This document shows positions 1-8,933 of a stretch of DNA of 47,677 nt, piece after piece (within the stretch, counting starts at the first letter, position 1; each line of letters begins with the position of its first letter). The notes below the pieces were generated by a model. The model ran no database searches, was not told the origin of the DNA, and saw only the letters and a list, made by a program, of their open reading frames with translations. The DNA is from a virus. The stretch spans positions 1 through 47,677 of the IMG/VR virus record IMGVR_UViG_3300025886_000044; one strand, 5' to 3'. Both the position numbers and the translations under genes were made by a program.

Positions 1-293
1 TCAATTAAATCATTATCTAATTTAACCCAACAATTTCTACAAACTATTTTAGAGTTGTTAATAAGTTCTTTTATTTCTACTTGACTTTCTTCGTTTATCC
101 CTACTCTTTTAACCTTTCTTCTTATAGATAAATCGTGAGGATAGAACTTAAGACAGACTGTTTCACTCTCTTTACAGTGAACACAATACTTATCTGCAAG
201 AAAATCATTAAGCCACTTCACTCTTTTACGATAATTGCGTCTTGCAACCTTCTTAATTGTTTCTCTATACTTGATATAGTGTGCGTTTCCCAT
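1..293 (-). CDS. Degenerate HNH-nuclease-like protein, 3' end outside window
   Basis: Reading the minus strand from the ATG at 293 gives 97 open codons running off the window edge. The N-terminus is basic. Residues 37-40 form a CxxC knuckle (CVHC), FYPHD follows at about 50-54, and CRNCW at 85-89. This spacing is that of the small phage HNH/zinc-knuckle nucleases, where the pattern is CxxC, F-D-H, then C-x-N-C-H. Here the last His is replaced by Trp and the FDH box is altered, so the protein may be catalytically dead or repurposed. It is the only minus-strand gene and is divergent from the tail-sheath gene. A TATAAATA box lies just upstream of its start. The HNH relationship is inferred from the cysteine spacing; the rest of the protein is not seen. 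Confidence 0.6.
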   Translation of the reverse strand, partial: MGNAHYIKYRETIKKVARRNYRKRVKWLNDFLADKYCVHCKESETVCLKFYPHDLSIRRKVKRVGINEESQVEIKELINNSKIVCRNCWVKLDNDLI

Positions 294-298
294 GATTT

Positions 299-306
299 TA
301 TTTATA
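299..306 (-). promoter_or_regulatory. T4-late-type promoter box for the divergent HNH-like gene
   Basis: The minus strand reads TATAAATA, identical to the T4 late promoter consensus recognised by gp55-RNA polymerase. It ends only 5 nt before the ATG at 293, so a transcript from it would have almost no leader. In such AT-rich DNA a chance match is possible. Confidence 0.4.
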
Positions 307-348
307 AACAACTGGAATATAAAAACTAGTTTGTAAAATTAAAATTTC

Positions 349-356
349 CTAAATAA
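349..356 (+). promoter_or_regulatory. Possible late promoter box for the tail sheath gene
   Basis: CTAAATAA lies about 40 nt upstream of the sheath ATG, a near match to the TATAAATA late consensus. A purine-rich ribosome-binding site (gaggaaagagga) follows just before the ATG at 397. Confidence 0.4.
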
Positions 357-396
357 AATAAAAACTAACTTCATAGAGGAAAGAGGAGAAAACAAT

Positions 397-2478
397 ATGT
401 CATTTTTAGTTTCCCCAGGCGTTCATGTCAGAGAGATTGACTTAACGAATGTCGTTCCAACGGTTGCTACTTCTATTGGTGCTATTGCAAGTGCTTTTGA
501 AAAGGGGCCTGTAGGTACTATTGTTAGTATTAGTTCAGAAGAAGAATTAATAAGAACATTTGGTAAACCACAAAACGATAGTAATCAATTTGAAAACTGG
601 TTTGTAGCTGCTAACTTTCTTTCATATACTGACGCACTTCAAGTGGTTAGATGTGAATCTGGTATCACTAATGCAACTGCAAATGGTGCTGGTATATTAA
701 TCAAAGATGATGACCACTACGATAACGATTTCGACAATGGTCAAGGTTCTGTTGGAGAGTGGTCTGCAAGAACTGCTGGAACACATGGAAATGCTATCGG
801 TGTTTCAATATGTGCGAGTGCAACTGCATACGAACAAACTGCTGTAACCACAACTTCAGGTTTAGAAGCTGCTGGTCAAACAGTTATATCAGTAACAGAT
901 GAATCAGTATTTAATGTAGGAGATATTGTTAACTTCGGTGAAACAGGTAATATCGAATACGAAACAACTTCAATAAGTTCTAGTGATAGCACAATCACAA
1001 TTAAATTGTTAGATGATGTAAATGGTGGTGGACTACAAAATCAAATATCATCTGGAACAAACATCAGACGAAGATGGAGGTTCTATGATTTATTTGACGG
1101 TGCTCCAGGCACTTCCTCTTATGCAACAGAAAGAGGTAGAGGAACTAATGATGAGATGCACATTATAGTTTACGATTACACAGGTTTACAATCTGGGTTT
1201 GATGTAGACTCAAATGGTAATAGAACAAATGGTATTTTAGAATCTTATGCAAATCTATCAAAGAACATAAATGCAAAATCACCACAAGGTGATAGCATCT
1301 ATTATCCTTATGTAATCAGAAAACAATCTTCATTTGTTTATTGGACAGACCATAATACTGCTGGTATTAACTGGGGTGAAGACATTGATGCAACAACAGG
1401 TAATATTGTTTTAAACTCAACTGACGGTTCAGCAGATGCTGGTGATAAAATCCAACTTGAAGATGGAACTGGAGATAGTGGTTCAATAGAGATGGAAAGT
1501 GGTTCAAGTACTTACTCTGCATTAAACACACCTACTAAATCAGAACTTGATGGTGGAACAGATGACTATGCAGTAACAGCTGGAGAGTTAGACACTGGAT
1601 ATGGTAATTTTGAAGATACAGAATCAGTTGATGTAAATTTAATTTTAGGTGGACGAGGTGGTGGAGCTGGTGATACTGCGTCATCACAAGATACTCATGT
1701 AACAATGTTAACAACTTTTGTAGAAAAAAGAAGAGATTGTGTTGCATTTGTTTCACCTTATCGTTCTGCAACAGTTGGTGTATCAGACTCAATTACACAA
1801 ACAGATAATGTTGTAGAGGCATTTGATTTATGTCCTTCATCATCTTATGTGGTGTTTGACAGTTCATACAAATATCAATACGACAAGTATAATGATGTAT
1901 TCAGATTTGTACCATCTAATGGAGATGTTGCTGGTCTTTGTGCATTTACAGACCAAGTCGCAGATGCATTTTTCTCACCTGCTGGATTTAACAGAGGTAA
2001 CTTAAGAAACGCAATTAAGTTATCTTACAATCCAAAAAAATCAGAAAGAGATAGATTGTATCGTGCAAGAATAAATCCAATAACTAACTTTCCTGGCCAA
2101 GGTGTTTGTTTATTTGGAGATAAGACTGCACTAAGTAAACCAAGTGCGTTTGACAGAATCAATGTAAGAAGATTATTCTTATTACTTGAAAAAGCAATCG
2201 CAACAGCATCTAAATTTCAACTCTTTGAGTTCAATGATGAATTTACAAGAGCACAATTTAGAAACCTAGTAGAACCTTTCTTAAGAGATATACAGGGTAG
2301 AAGAGGTATCACAGACTTTAAAGTAAAATGTGATGACTCAAACAACACTGGTGAGGTAATAGATAAAAATCAGTTTATCGCAGATATCTTTATCAAACCT
2401 GCTAGGTCAATTAACTTTATTACACTAAACTTCATCGCTACAAGAACAGGTGTCGCATTTAGTGAGGTAGGAGGATAA
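397..2478 (+). CDS. 18: Tail sheath protein gp18
   Basis: Contractile tail sheath subunit of a T4-type myovirus, polymerising around the tail tube and contracting at infection. The N-terminus SFLVSPGVHVREIDLTNVV is the typical start of myoviral sheath proteins, and the C-terminal part (about 590-690) carries the conserved sheath fold region ending in FITLNFIATRTGVAF. At 693 aa it is close to T4 gp18 (659 aa). The middle region is rich in G, S, T and D, as expected of the variable surface domain. A strong ribosome-binding site precedes the start. It is followed after 1 nt by the tail tube gene, the standard 18-19-20 order. Confidence 0.95.
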   Translation: MSFLVSPGVHVREIDLTNVVPTVATSIGAIASAFEKGPVGTIVSISSEEELIRTFGKPQNDSNQFENWFVAANFLSYTDALQVVRCESGITNATANGAGILIKDDDHYDNDFDNGQGSVGEWSARTAGTHGNAIGVSICASATAYEQTAVTTTSGLEAAGQTVISVTDESVFNVGDIVNFGETGNIEYETTSISSSDSTITIKLLDDVNGGGLQNQISSGTNIRRRWRFYDLFDGAPGTSSYATERGRGTNDEMHIIVYDYTGLQSGFDVDSNGNRTNGILESYANLSKNINAKSPQGDSIYYPYVIRKQSSFVYWTDHNTAGINWGEDIDATTGNIVLNSTDGSADAGDKIQLEDGTGDSGSIEMESGSSTYSALNTPTKSELDGGTDDYAVTAGELDTGYGNFEDTESVDVNLILGGRGGGAGDTASSQDTHVTMLTTFVEKRRDCVAFVSPYRSATVGVSDSITQTDNVVEAFDLCPSSSYVVFDSSYKYQYDKYNDVFRFVPSNGDVAGLCAFTDQVADAFFSPAGFNRGNLRNAIKLSYNPKKSERDRLYRARINPITNFPGQGVCLFGDKTALSKPSAFDRINVRRLFLLLEKAIATASKFQLFEFNDEFTRAQFRNLVEPFLRDIQGRRGITDFKVKCDDSNNTGEVIDKNQFIADIFIKPARSINFITLNFIATRTGVAFSEVGG

Positions 2479-2479
2479 C

Positions 2480-3010
2480 ATGGCAGCCATAGACGATTTT
2501 AAAGCAAATTTAATTGGTGGTGGTGCGAGAGCCAATCAGTACAGAGTAACGATTACTCCACCTCCAGGCATTGCAATAGGACTTGATGTGAGAAGAGCAT
2601 CATTCCTAGTTACTGCATCTATTTTACCAGCATCAACACTTGGTGAAGTTGCAGTACCATTTAGAGGAAGAAACATTTATGTTGCTGGTGATAGACCTGC
2701 TCCAGAGCCTTGGTCAACAACATTCTTCAATGATACAGACTTCATGGTAAGAAATGCAATGGAGAGATGGCATAATGGTATTAATAACTTTGCAGACAAC
2801 ACTGGTGTTACAAATGCAGCTGATTTTCAAACAGATTTATTTGTAGAACAGTTAGACAGAGATGATACAATTCTAAAGACTTATATTTTTAGAAATGCAT
2901 TTCCTACATCTGTTGGACAAATTGACTTGACAAATGAAGAAACAACAACGATTGAAACATTTGAGGTTAGTTGGAGGTATCAACACTTCGAACCTTCTGG
3001 TATTTTATAA
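2480..3010 (+). CDS. 19: Tail tube protein gp19
   Basis: Major subunit of the inner tail tube. The 176-aa protein has the gp19 pattern: an N-terminal segment around FKANLIGGGARANQYRV, a central VAGDRPAPEPWSTTFFNDTDF stretch (T4: AGDRTFDDWTVTVMND), and a C-terminal FPTSVGQIDLTNE...ETFEVSWRYQ strand pair (T4: WPTNVGELQLD...TFEVTLALDYW). T4 gp19 is 163 aa. It follows the sheath gene almost directly with a gaggtaggagga ribosome-binding site inside the end of gp18, so the two are translated together. Confidence 0.95.
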   Translation: MAAIDDFKANLIGGGARANQYRVTITPPPGIAIGLDVRRASFLVTASILPASTLGEVAVPFRGRNIYVAGDRPAPEPWSTTFFNDTDFMVRNAMERWHNGINNFADNTGVTNAADFQTDLFVEQLDRDDTILKTYIFRNAFPTSVGQIDLTNEETTTIETFEVSWRYQHFEPSGIL

Positions 3011-3014
3011 CCTA

Positions 3015-3021
3015 CTAAATA
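3015..3021 (+). promoter_or_regulatory. Possible late promoter box before the portal gene
   Basis: CTAAATA in the short gap between the tube and portal genes resembles the late box. The same CTAAATA string overlaps a perfect TATAAATA at 8966-8978 and occurs before the sheath gene. Confidence 0.35.
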
Positions 3022-3046
3022 GTAATACAACAGTAGGAGTTTTATA

Positions 3047-4657
3047 ATGGCTGACCTTTTTGGGTTTCGTTTTACACGAATAAAAGATGATAAGAACAAA
3101 GAAAAATTCACTCTGCCGTCTGAACAAGACGGCACGATTGATGTCGCTGGTGGAGGTTTCTTTGGACAAATACTTGACACAGATGGTCGAGAACGAACAG
3201 AACAAGACCTCATTCGTAGGTATAGAGATATCGCACAACAACCAGAGTGTGATAGTGCAATAGAAGATATAGTAAACGAAGGTGTTATTTCTAATGAGAG
3301 AGCACAAGCAGTTTCAGTAGTTCTAGACCAAATCCCTTATCCAAGTAGAATTAAAAAAGCAATTGAAGATGAATTTGATTCTGTTCTTAGATTGTTAGAC
3401 TTTGATACAAAGGGACATGATATATTTCGTAGATGGTATGTTGATGGAAGAATGTATTATCACAAAGTAATTGATAAGAAAAATCCAAAAAGAGGTATTC
3501 AAGAAGTTCGATACATTGACCCACGAAAAATTAAGAAAGTTAGAGAAATTGATAAAGATATTAAAAAAGGTTCAAGTATTGAAACAATTAAAAAAGTAAA
3601 TGATTATTATATTTACAATGACAAAGGTATGTTTAGTGGTGGATATGGTGCTGGTGCAAACGAAGGATTAAAGATTTCACCAGATAGTATTACCTATTGT
3701 CCATCTGGTTTGGTAGACCAAACTAAAGGTAATGTATTATCACACCTACATAAAGCAATCAAACCTGTTAATCAGTTAAGAATGATAGAAGATGCACTTG
3801 TTATCTATCGTATATCAAGAGCTCCAGAAAGAAGAATATTCTACATTGATGTTGGTAACTTACCAAAAATTAAAGCAGAACAATATCTGAAAGATGTTAT
3901 GAATCGTTATCGTAACAAATTAGTGTATGATGCATCTACTGGTGAAATCAGAGATGACCGAAATCATATGTCAATGTTAGAAGATTTCTGGTTACCGAGA
4001 AGAGAAGGTGGTAGAGGTACAGAGATTACTACTTTGCCTGGCGGTTCTAATCTTGGTGAGATAGATGATATAACTTATTTCCAAAGAAAACTATACAGGT
4101 CTTTGAATGTTCCTATTTCAAGATTAGAGGCTGAACAAAACTTTTCTCTTGGTAGGTCAACAGAGATTACAAGAGATGAACTTAAGTTTACAAAGTTTGT
4201 ACAAAGATTAAGAAAGAAGTTTACACCTTTATTTACTGATATGTTAAAAACACAGTTGGTATTAAAGGGTATTATGACACTAGAAGAGTTTCATAATATT
4301 AAAGAACTTATACAGTATGATTTCTTACAGGACGGTCACTTTACTGAACTGAAAGAAGCTGAACTAATGAAAGAAAAACTTGATACCTTATCACAGGTTG
4401 AAGCATATGTTGGAACATTTTTTAGTAAAAAATATGTACAACAACACATTCTTCGTCTTACAGATAGAGAAATCGAACAGATGCAGAATGAAATTAATCA
4501 AGAAGCAAATGCAGATACAGATGATGGGGGTATTGATGTACCACAGGATACAGATGGTGTAACAAGATATCCATCAGCAGGTGGTTCTCCAATACCAGCA
4601 GATGACCTCGATAAATATCAAGGTAATGAACCAGAAGGAGATAATAATGAGCAGTAA
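3047..4657 (+). CDS. 20: Portal vertex protein gp20
   Basis: Dodecameric portal at the unique capsid vertex, the conduit for DNA packaging and the head-tail joint. The 536-aa length matches T4 gp20 (524 aa). Recognisable segments are the N-terminal RYRDIAQQPECDSAIEDIV, the GRMYYHKVID strand region, the conserved RAPERRIFYIDVGNLPK (about 262-278), and FWLPRREGGRGTEITTLPGG (about 316-335). An aggag ribosome-binding site lies 7 nt before the ATG. It overlaps the downstream core-protein gene by 11 nt, keeping the T4 order 20-67-68-21-22-23. Confidence 0.95.
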   Translation: MADLFGFRFTRIKDDKNKEKFTLPSEQDGTIDVAGGGFFGQILDTDGRERTEQDLIRRYRDIAQQPECDSAIEDIVNEGVISNERAQAVSVVLDQIPYPSRIKKAIEDEFDSVLRLLDFDTKGHDIFRRWYVDGRMYYHKVIDKKNPKRGIQEVRYIDPRKIKKVREIDKDIKKGSSIETIKKVNDYYIYNDKGMFSGGYGAGANEGLKISPDSITYCPSGLVDQTKGNVLSHLHKAIKPVNQLRMIEDALVIYRISRAPERRIFYIDVGNLPKIKAEQYLKDVMNRYRNKLVYDASTGEIRDDRNHMSMLEDFWLPRREGGRGTEITTLPGGSNLGEIDDITYFQRKLYRSLNVPISRLEAEQNFSLGRSTEITRDELKFTKFVQRLRKKFTPLFTDMLKTQLVLKGIMTLEEFHNIKELIQYDFLQDGHFTELKEAELMKEKLDTLSQVEAYVGTFFSKKYVQQHILRLTDREIEQMQNEINQEANADTDDGGIDVPQDTDGVTRYPSAGGSPIPADDLDKYQGNEPEGDNNEQ

Positions 4658-4826
4658 AAATTTCGTAGATGCGTTGAGAAAAAATAGTAATCTAGACGCA
4701 GAAGATGCTTTTAAAAGTGCAATAGGTACAAAAGTACAAAGTGCGTTAGAAACAAAAAGACAAGAACTTGCAAAGGGGTTTGTGAACAATCACATACCAG
4801 AACCAGAAGATGACAAAACAGTTTAA
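4647..4826 (+). CDS. 67: Small prohead core protein, gp67-like
   Basis: The 59-aa product begins MSSKNFVDALRKNSNLDAED and ends in an acidic EPEDDK tail. In T4-like phages the gene directly after the portal encodes gp67, a small internal core protein needed for prohead assembly and cleaved by gp21. I chose the ATG at 4647 because it has an agaaggagat ribosome-binding site 3-12 nt upstream. A longer in-frame opening from 4581 would lie wholly inside the portal gene and has no such signal. The assignment rests on position, size and charged composition. Confidence 0.7.
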   Translation: MSSKNFVDALRKNSNLDAEDAFKSAIGTKVQSALETKRQELAKGFVNNHIPEPEDDKTV

Positions 4827-5061
4827 CAACTTTTATTCTTCATTTATGGAGAAAGACGAACATAAGAAATCTAAGGAGTACAAGAAATTGAATCCTAAGA
4901 TGCGTAAGGCTATAGATGATATTTTCACAAAAATGGATTCTAAACCTTCAGATTTCCTAAATAGTTTTGAAAAAACAATAAAAGATGTTGCAAAAAAGTA
5001 CAGAGTATCCGATAAAGACTTACTGAAGTATTTTGAACGAGAAATGTTGACAATAGGATAA
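4810..5061 (+). CDS. 68: Probable prohead core protein, gp68-like
   Basis: An 83-aa, lysine- and glutamate-rich, mostly helical protein with no recognisable domain. It overlaps the gp67-like gene by 17 nt and stands where T4 gene 68 (a minor prohead core protein) lies, before the protease gene. The helical charged character fits a scaffold-core component. I would not claim gp68 from sequence alone; a lineage-specific capsid assembly protein is the alternative. Confidence 0.5.
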   Translation: MTKQFNNFYSSFMEKDEHKKSKEYKKLNPKMRKAIDDIFTKMDSKPSDFLNSFEKTIKDVAKKYRVSDKDLLKYFEREMLTIG

Positions 5062-5066
5062 AAAAC

Positions 5067-5519
5067 ATGGCATTCAAATTAGTACGATATATTGGTAAAC
5101 AAGCGAATGGTGATAACAACGCACATTCAGTTTCACTGGGTGCATTGAGTCCTAATGGTGCGTTACGAGTAAGTGAGTTTGGTGGACAAGATGGTATTAT
5201 TAAAGTAACACAAGCAGGAACAGCAGCTGCACAAGATTCTAACGGAATTTATTTAAGAGCAAATACAACAGTAATAGTAACTCCAGAAGAAAAACCAAGT
5301 AATCTTGGTGGTTCAATTGTTGCATTAGACGGAACAGATTCAGATGGAACTGATAGTGGAGATGCGATTGCTTTAGAATCAGGATTAGACTCAACTGGAA
5401 ACAGTAAACTATTATTTGATGGTGGACAAGTAGACTTCACTCTTTCTGTTATAAATGAAACAAATGGAAGTAACACAAGTGTATATGTCGAAGAAGTTAC
5501 TTTAACAAATACATTGTAG
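5067..5519 (+). CDS. Unassigned protein inserted between the core genes and gp21
   Basis: The 150-aa product is not recognised. It has no Cys. It is rich in G, S, T, D and N with alternating hydrophobics (for example GIIKVTQAGTAAA, IYLRANTTVIVTPEE, VDFTLSVINETNGSNTSVYVEEVTLTN), suggesting a beta-sandwich secreted or virion-surface type protein rather than an enzyme. A stretch near 105-125 repeats D-G-T-D-S. It follows the gp68-like gene by 5 nt and precedes gp21 by 9 nt, so it is co-expressed with the head genes. A head decoration or minor capsid protein is a reasonable guess from location only. Confidence 0.6.
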   Translation: MAFKLVRYIGKQANGDNNAHSVSLGALSPNGALRVSEFGGQDGIIKVTQAGTAAAQDSNGIYLRANTTVIVTPEEKPSNLGGSIVALDGTDSDGTDSGDAIALESGLDSTGNSKLLFDGGQVDFTLSVINETNGSNTSVYVEEVTLTNTL

Positions 5520-5528
5520 GATAATAAG

Positions 5529-6185
5529 ATGAATACTATAAAACTTATATCAGAAGAAATACAAGATGTAGAATATATTACCGAAGAAAAAGAAAACGGT
5601 AAGAAAAACTATAAGATTAAAGGTATCTTTATGCAGGCTGATATCAAGAACAGAAATGGTAGAATATATCCTATGGAAGTTCTTCAGAAAGAAGTACAGA
5701 GATACAACAAAGACCAAATTAAAGAAAACAGGGCATATGGTGAACTTGGTCACCCAGAAGGCCCAACCATAAATCTTGAGAGAGCATCTCATATGATTAC
5801 ATCTTTAGTACCAGATGGTAAAAACTTTATCGGTGAAGCAAAGATATTATCAACCCCTATGGGTAAGATAGTTGAAAATCTTCTAAGTGACGGTGCGAAG
5901 TTAGGTGTATCATCAAGAGGTATGGGTAGTCTTGCACAAAAGAGAGGTGCAAACTATGTTAACGGAGATTTTTACCTTGCAACTGCAGCTGATATAGTTG
6001 CAGACCCCTCTGCACCAAATGCCTTTGTTCAAGGTGTTATGGAAGGAAAAGAGTGGGTTTGGAATCAAGGAACACTTGTAGAAGCAGAGTTGGTGAGAAT
6101 GAAGGATAGAATTGAAAGAAGAACACGCAGTCGACACGCAAAAGAAGATGCGTTAGAGTTTGCTAAGTTCCTCAAAATATTATAA
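5529..6185 (+). CDS. 21: Prohead core protease gp21
   Basis: Serine protease that matures the prohead by cleaving scaffold and capsid proteins after head assembly, then itself. The 218-aa length matches T4 gp21 (212 aa). Motifs of the herpes-assemblin/T4 prohead protease fold are visible: NRNGRIYP at 41-48, GELGHPEG at 71-78 with the catalytic His75, and GVSSRGMGSL at 126-135 with the candidate catalytic Ser. ADIVADPSAPNAFV near 153-166 is the usual C-terminal signature. It stands just before the scaffold and capsid genes, as in T4. Confidence 0.95.
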   Translation: MNTIKLISEEIQDVEYITEEKENGKKNYKIKGIFMQADIKNRNGRIYPMEVLQKEVQRYNKDQIKENRAYGELGHPEGPTINLERASHMITSLVPDGKNFIGEAKILSTPMGKIVENLLSDGAKLGVSSRGMGSLAQKRGANYVNGDFYLATAADIVADPSAPNAFVQGVMEGKEWVWNQGTLVEAELVRMKDRIERRTRSRHAKEDALEFAKFLKIL

Positions 6186-6187
6186 TT

Positions 6188-6195
6188 TATAAATA
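6188..6195 (+). promoter_or_regulatory. Late promoter TATAAATA for the scaffold/capsid genes
   Basis: A perfect TATAAATA starts 3 nt after the gp21 stop and about 36 nt before the scaffold start. The leader ends in a strong aaaaggagag ribosome-binding site. The position is ideal for gp55-dependent late transcription of genes 22 and 23. Confidence 0.7.
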
Positions 6196-6230
6196 TTTTA
6201 TACTAAAAGACCAATTAAAAGGAGAGCCCC

Positions 6231-7541
6231 ATGGCTAACGAACTAGATAAAACAATCGAAGAGTTGGAAGCAGAAGTGATTGCAGAATTGGAAGAAGGCA
6301 ATGGTGCTGACGCTCCAAAAAAAGGTGCAACTGCTTCAGAACCTATGAAGAAAAAACCTTCTGACGGTGCAACTGGAGAAGAAGATATTGGTGGTAGTAC
6401 ACCAGATAAAGTAGACCCACCTAAAGGTCAAGATGCAGCTAAGAGTTCTAAAGAAGTTTCTGGTGATGCACAACAAAAAGGTGAAGGTAAACCAGACAAA
6501 ATGGACAAAGCAAAAGAAGCAGGAAAGAATAAGTCACTTGCTGCTGGTCACGTTCCAGAGGGAGAAGAAGAAATCTCTGAGATGGGACATGAAGATGGTG
6601 AGAAAAAAGAAGAACCAACATACGAAACTAAAGCACAAGCTCTTGAAGCAATGGCAGATATCGTTGCAAAAATGCAAAAGATGCCTGCTGGAAAGGTTAA
6701 AGAACTTGCAGCTACTTACAATGCTGTAGAAATGATGAAACCTCAAGAAAAAGAAGAGTCTGCTGAAGATAAAGAAAAGTCAGAAGCTGTAGAGAAGAGA
6801 GTTAAGGATATCAATGTTAAAGAACACGTTGATGCTTTAATGAACGGCGAAGGTGACCTTTCAGAAGAATTTAAGAGAAAAGCTGCAACAGTATTTGAAG
6901 CTGCAGTGAAATCAAAAGTTCGTGAAGAAGTAGAAAGATTAGAAGAAGACTATAGAAATGACCTAGAAGAAAACATGGTCAAAACTCAAGAAGGATTGAC
7001 AGAGAAAGTTGATAACTATCTCAACTATGTCGTGGAAGAATGGACTAAAGAAAATGAACTTGCAATTGAACGTGGATTAAAAGGTGAAATTGCAGAAGAC
7101 TTCATTTCTGGATTGAAACAACTCTTTGAAGACCACTACATTGATGTGCCAGACGAAAAGTATGATGTCCTAGAGGCACAATCACAAAAGATTTCCGAAC
7201 TAGAAGCAAAGTTAAACGAAGAAGTAGAGAAGAACATCAACTTCAAGAATAACAATGCTAAGTTAGTTAGGGAACAGGTTATATCCCAGTGTACTGGTGA
7301 TTTAACTGAAGTCGAAATTGAAAAGTTTAAGTCATTAACTGAAGATGTTGATTTTACTGACGAAGATTCTTTCAGAAGTAAACTTGACACACTTAAGGAA
7401 AGTTATTTCCCTAAGAACAAACCAGTTGTTACTGAAGCAACAGATGATGTAGAAACTGGCAACGCACAGGACATAGACACTTCAAGTTCAATGGGGGCAT
7501 ATATGTCCGCTATTGGAAAAGGTGTTAAGAGTGCAAAGTAA
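6231..7541 (+). CDS. 22: Prohead core scaffold protein gp22
   Basis: Main internal scaffold around which the capsid shell assembles; it is degraded by gp21. The 436-aa protein is extremely rich in E, K and D with long helical and coiled-coil stretches, as in gp22 of T4-like phages. It is longer than T4 gp22 (269 aa) because of an N-terminal low-complexity segment (about 20-130) rich in K, E, G, A and P. The C-terminal half (about 190-400) is the more conserved helical part, including EERVEKN-type heptads. A TATAAATA box and a ggagag ribosome-binding site precede it, and the capsid gene follows by 33 nt. Confidence 0.9.
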   Translation: MANELDKTIEELEAEVIAELEEGNGADAPKKGATASEPMKKKPSDGATGEEDIGGSTPDKVDPPKGQDAAKSSKEVSGDAQQKGEGKPDKMDKAKEAGKNKSLAAGHVPEGEEEISEMGHEDGEKKEEPTYETKAQALEAMADIVAKMQKMPAGKVKELAATYNAVEMMKPQEKEESAEDKEKSEAVEKRVKDINVKEHVDALMNGEGDLSEEFKRKAATVFEAAVKSKVREEVERLEEDYRNDLEENMVKTQEGLTEKVDNYLNYVVEEWTKENELAIERGLKGEIAEDFISGLKQLFEDHYIDVPDEKYDVLEAQSQKISELEAKLNEEVEKNINFKNNNAKLVREQVISQCTGDLTEVEIEKFKSLTEDVDFTDEDSFRSKLDTLKESYFPKNKPVVTEATDDVETGNAQDIDTSSSMGAYMSAIGKGVKSAK

Positions 7542-7548
7542 ATAAATA
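7541..7548 (+). promoter_or_regulatory. Possible late promoter box for the capsid gene
   Basis: AATAAATA overlaps the end of the scaffold stop codon, 26 nt before the capsid ATG. It differs from TATAAATA only at the first base, a variation tolerated in T4-like late promoters. An acaaggaga ribosome-binding site follows. Confidence 0.45.
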
Positions 7549-7574
7549 AGTAGAATTATAACAAGGAGAAACTA

Positions 7575-8912
7575 ATGTTTCAAACAGAACATCTACAAGA
7601 GAAGTGGCAGCCAGTCCTTGAGCACCCAGATTTACCAAAAATCGAAGATGCTTACAAGCGTGCTGTTACTACAATCATATTAGAGAACCAAGAGAAATCT
7701 CTAAGAGAAGACAGAGCATTCTTATCAGAAGCTGCTCCAACTAACTCATCATTTGGTGGAAATGCATCAATGGATAGCTGGGATCCGATTTTAATATCTT
7801 TAGTTAGACGTGCAATGCCAAATCTAATCGCATATGACATTTGTGGTGTGCAACCAATGACTGGGCCAACTGGTTTAATATTCGCAATGAGAGCAAGATT
7901 TGCATCACAAGACGGTGCAGAAGCACTTGTTGATGAAGCAATGCCTGACATTTCTAACCAAAATAAAGCTGGTACAATCGGTGGTGGAGATATCGGTGCA
8001 ACAGAAACTAACCCTGCCGTTCTTAACGACAGTCCTTCTGCTGGAACTTATACATCTGCAACAGGTATGACTGCTGTACAAGGTGAAGCATTAGGTGACA
8101 GTGGTACAAACGCATTCTCTGAAATGGCATTCAGTATTGAAAAACATACTGTTACTGCTGTAACAAGAGCAATGAAAGCTGAGTACACAATGGAACTTGC
8201 ACAAGACCTTAAAGCAATTCATGGTTTAGATGCTGAAACAGAACTTGCAAACATCTTATCTGCTGAAATACTTGCAGAGATTAACAGAGAAGTTGTAAGA
8301 AACATTTATGTATCTGCTGTTAAAGGTGCATCAACAAACACAACTACTGCTGGTATCTTCGATTTAGATACAGACTCAAACGGTAGATGGTCAGTTGAGA
8401 AGTTCAAAGGACTAATGTTCGCAGTTGAAAGAGATGCTAACGCAATAGGTCAACAAACAAGAAGAGGTAAAGGTAATATGATTGTCTGTTCTGCTGATGT
8501 TGCATCTGCGTTGCAAATGGCTGGTGTATTAGACTACACACCTGCTTTAAACAACAACTTAAATGTAGACGACACAACAACAACTTTTGCTGGTGTGATG
8601 AACGGAAGATATAGAGTGTATGTAGACCCATATGCTGCTAATATTGCTGCTTCACAATACTACATTGTAGGTTACAAAGGTACATCACCTTATGATGCTG
8701 GTATGTTCTACTGCCCATATGTTCCACTACAAATGGTGAGAGCAGTTGGTGAGAACAGTTTCCAACCAAAGATTGGTTTCAAAACTAGATACGGTATTGC
8801 CGCAAACCCATTCCACACAGGAACAGTTGCTGCAAGTACTGACGGTGCGATTTCAATTTCAGGAAATACCAACAAGTATTACAGAAGAGTTAAAGTTACA
8901 AACTTAATGTAA
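7575..8912 (+). CDS. 23: Major capsid protein gp23
   Basis: HK97-fold major head protein. The 445-aa product starts FQTEHLQEKWQPVLEHPDLP and contains the gp23 marker region LVRRAMPNLIAYDICGVQPMTGPTGLIFAMRARF-type sequence (about 79-112), then the conserved segment ending YYIVGYKGTSPYDAGMFYCPYVPLQ (about 356-380), and FKTRYGIAANPF near the C-terminus. It is shorter than T4 gp23 (521 aa), as in marine T4-like phages. The N-terminal 60 or so residues, up to LSEAAP, are probably removed by gp21. A strong terminator follows directly. Confidence 0.97.
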   Translation: MFQTEHLQEKWQPVLEHPDLPKIEDAYKRAVTTIILENQEKSLREDRAFLSEAAPTNSSFGGNASMDSWDPILISLVRRAMPNLIAYDICGVQPMTGPTGLIFAMRARFASQDGAEALVDEAMPDISNQNKAGTIGGGDIGATETNPAVLNDSPSAGTYTSATGMTAVQGEALGDSGTNAFSEMAFSIEKHTVTAVTRAMKAEYTMELAQDLKAIHGLDAETELANILSAEILAEINREVVRNIYVSAVKGASTNTTTAGIFDLDTDSNGRWSVEKFKGLMFAVERDANAIGQQTRRGKGNMIVCSADVASALQMAGVLDYTPALNNNLNVDDTTTTFAGVMNGRYRVYVDPYAANIAASQYYIVGYKGTSPYDAGMFYCPYVPLQMVRAVGENSFQPKIGFKTRYGIAANPFHTGTVAASTDGAISISGNTNKYYRRVKVTNLM

Positions 8913-8933
8913 TCACAATTGTTACCGACTTAG

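Noticed and set aside
135-329. A 64-codon + strand open frame at the left edge
   Set aside because: It is the antisense shadow of the minus-strand HNH-like gene, which has convincing zinc-knuckle spacing.
4581-4646. Longer start for the gp67-like gene
   Set aside because: The extension is wholly inside the portal gene, lacks a ribosome-binding site, and the ATG at 4647 has a strong one.
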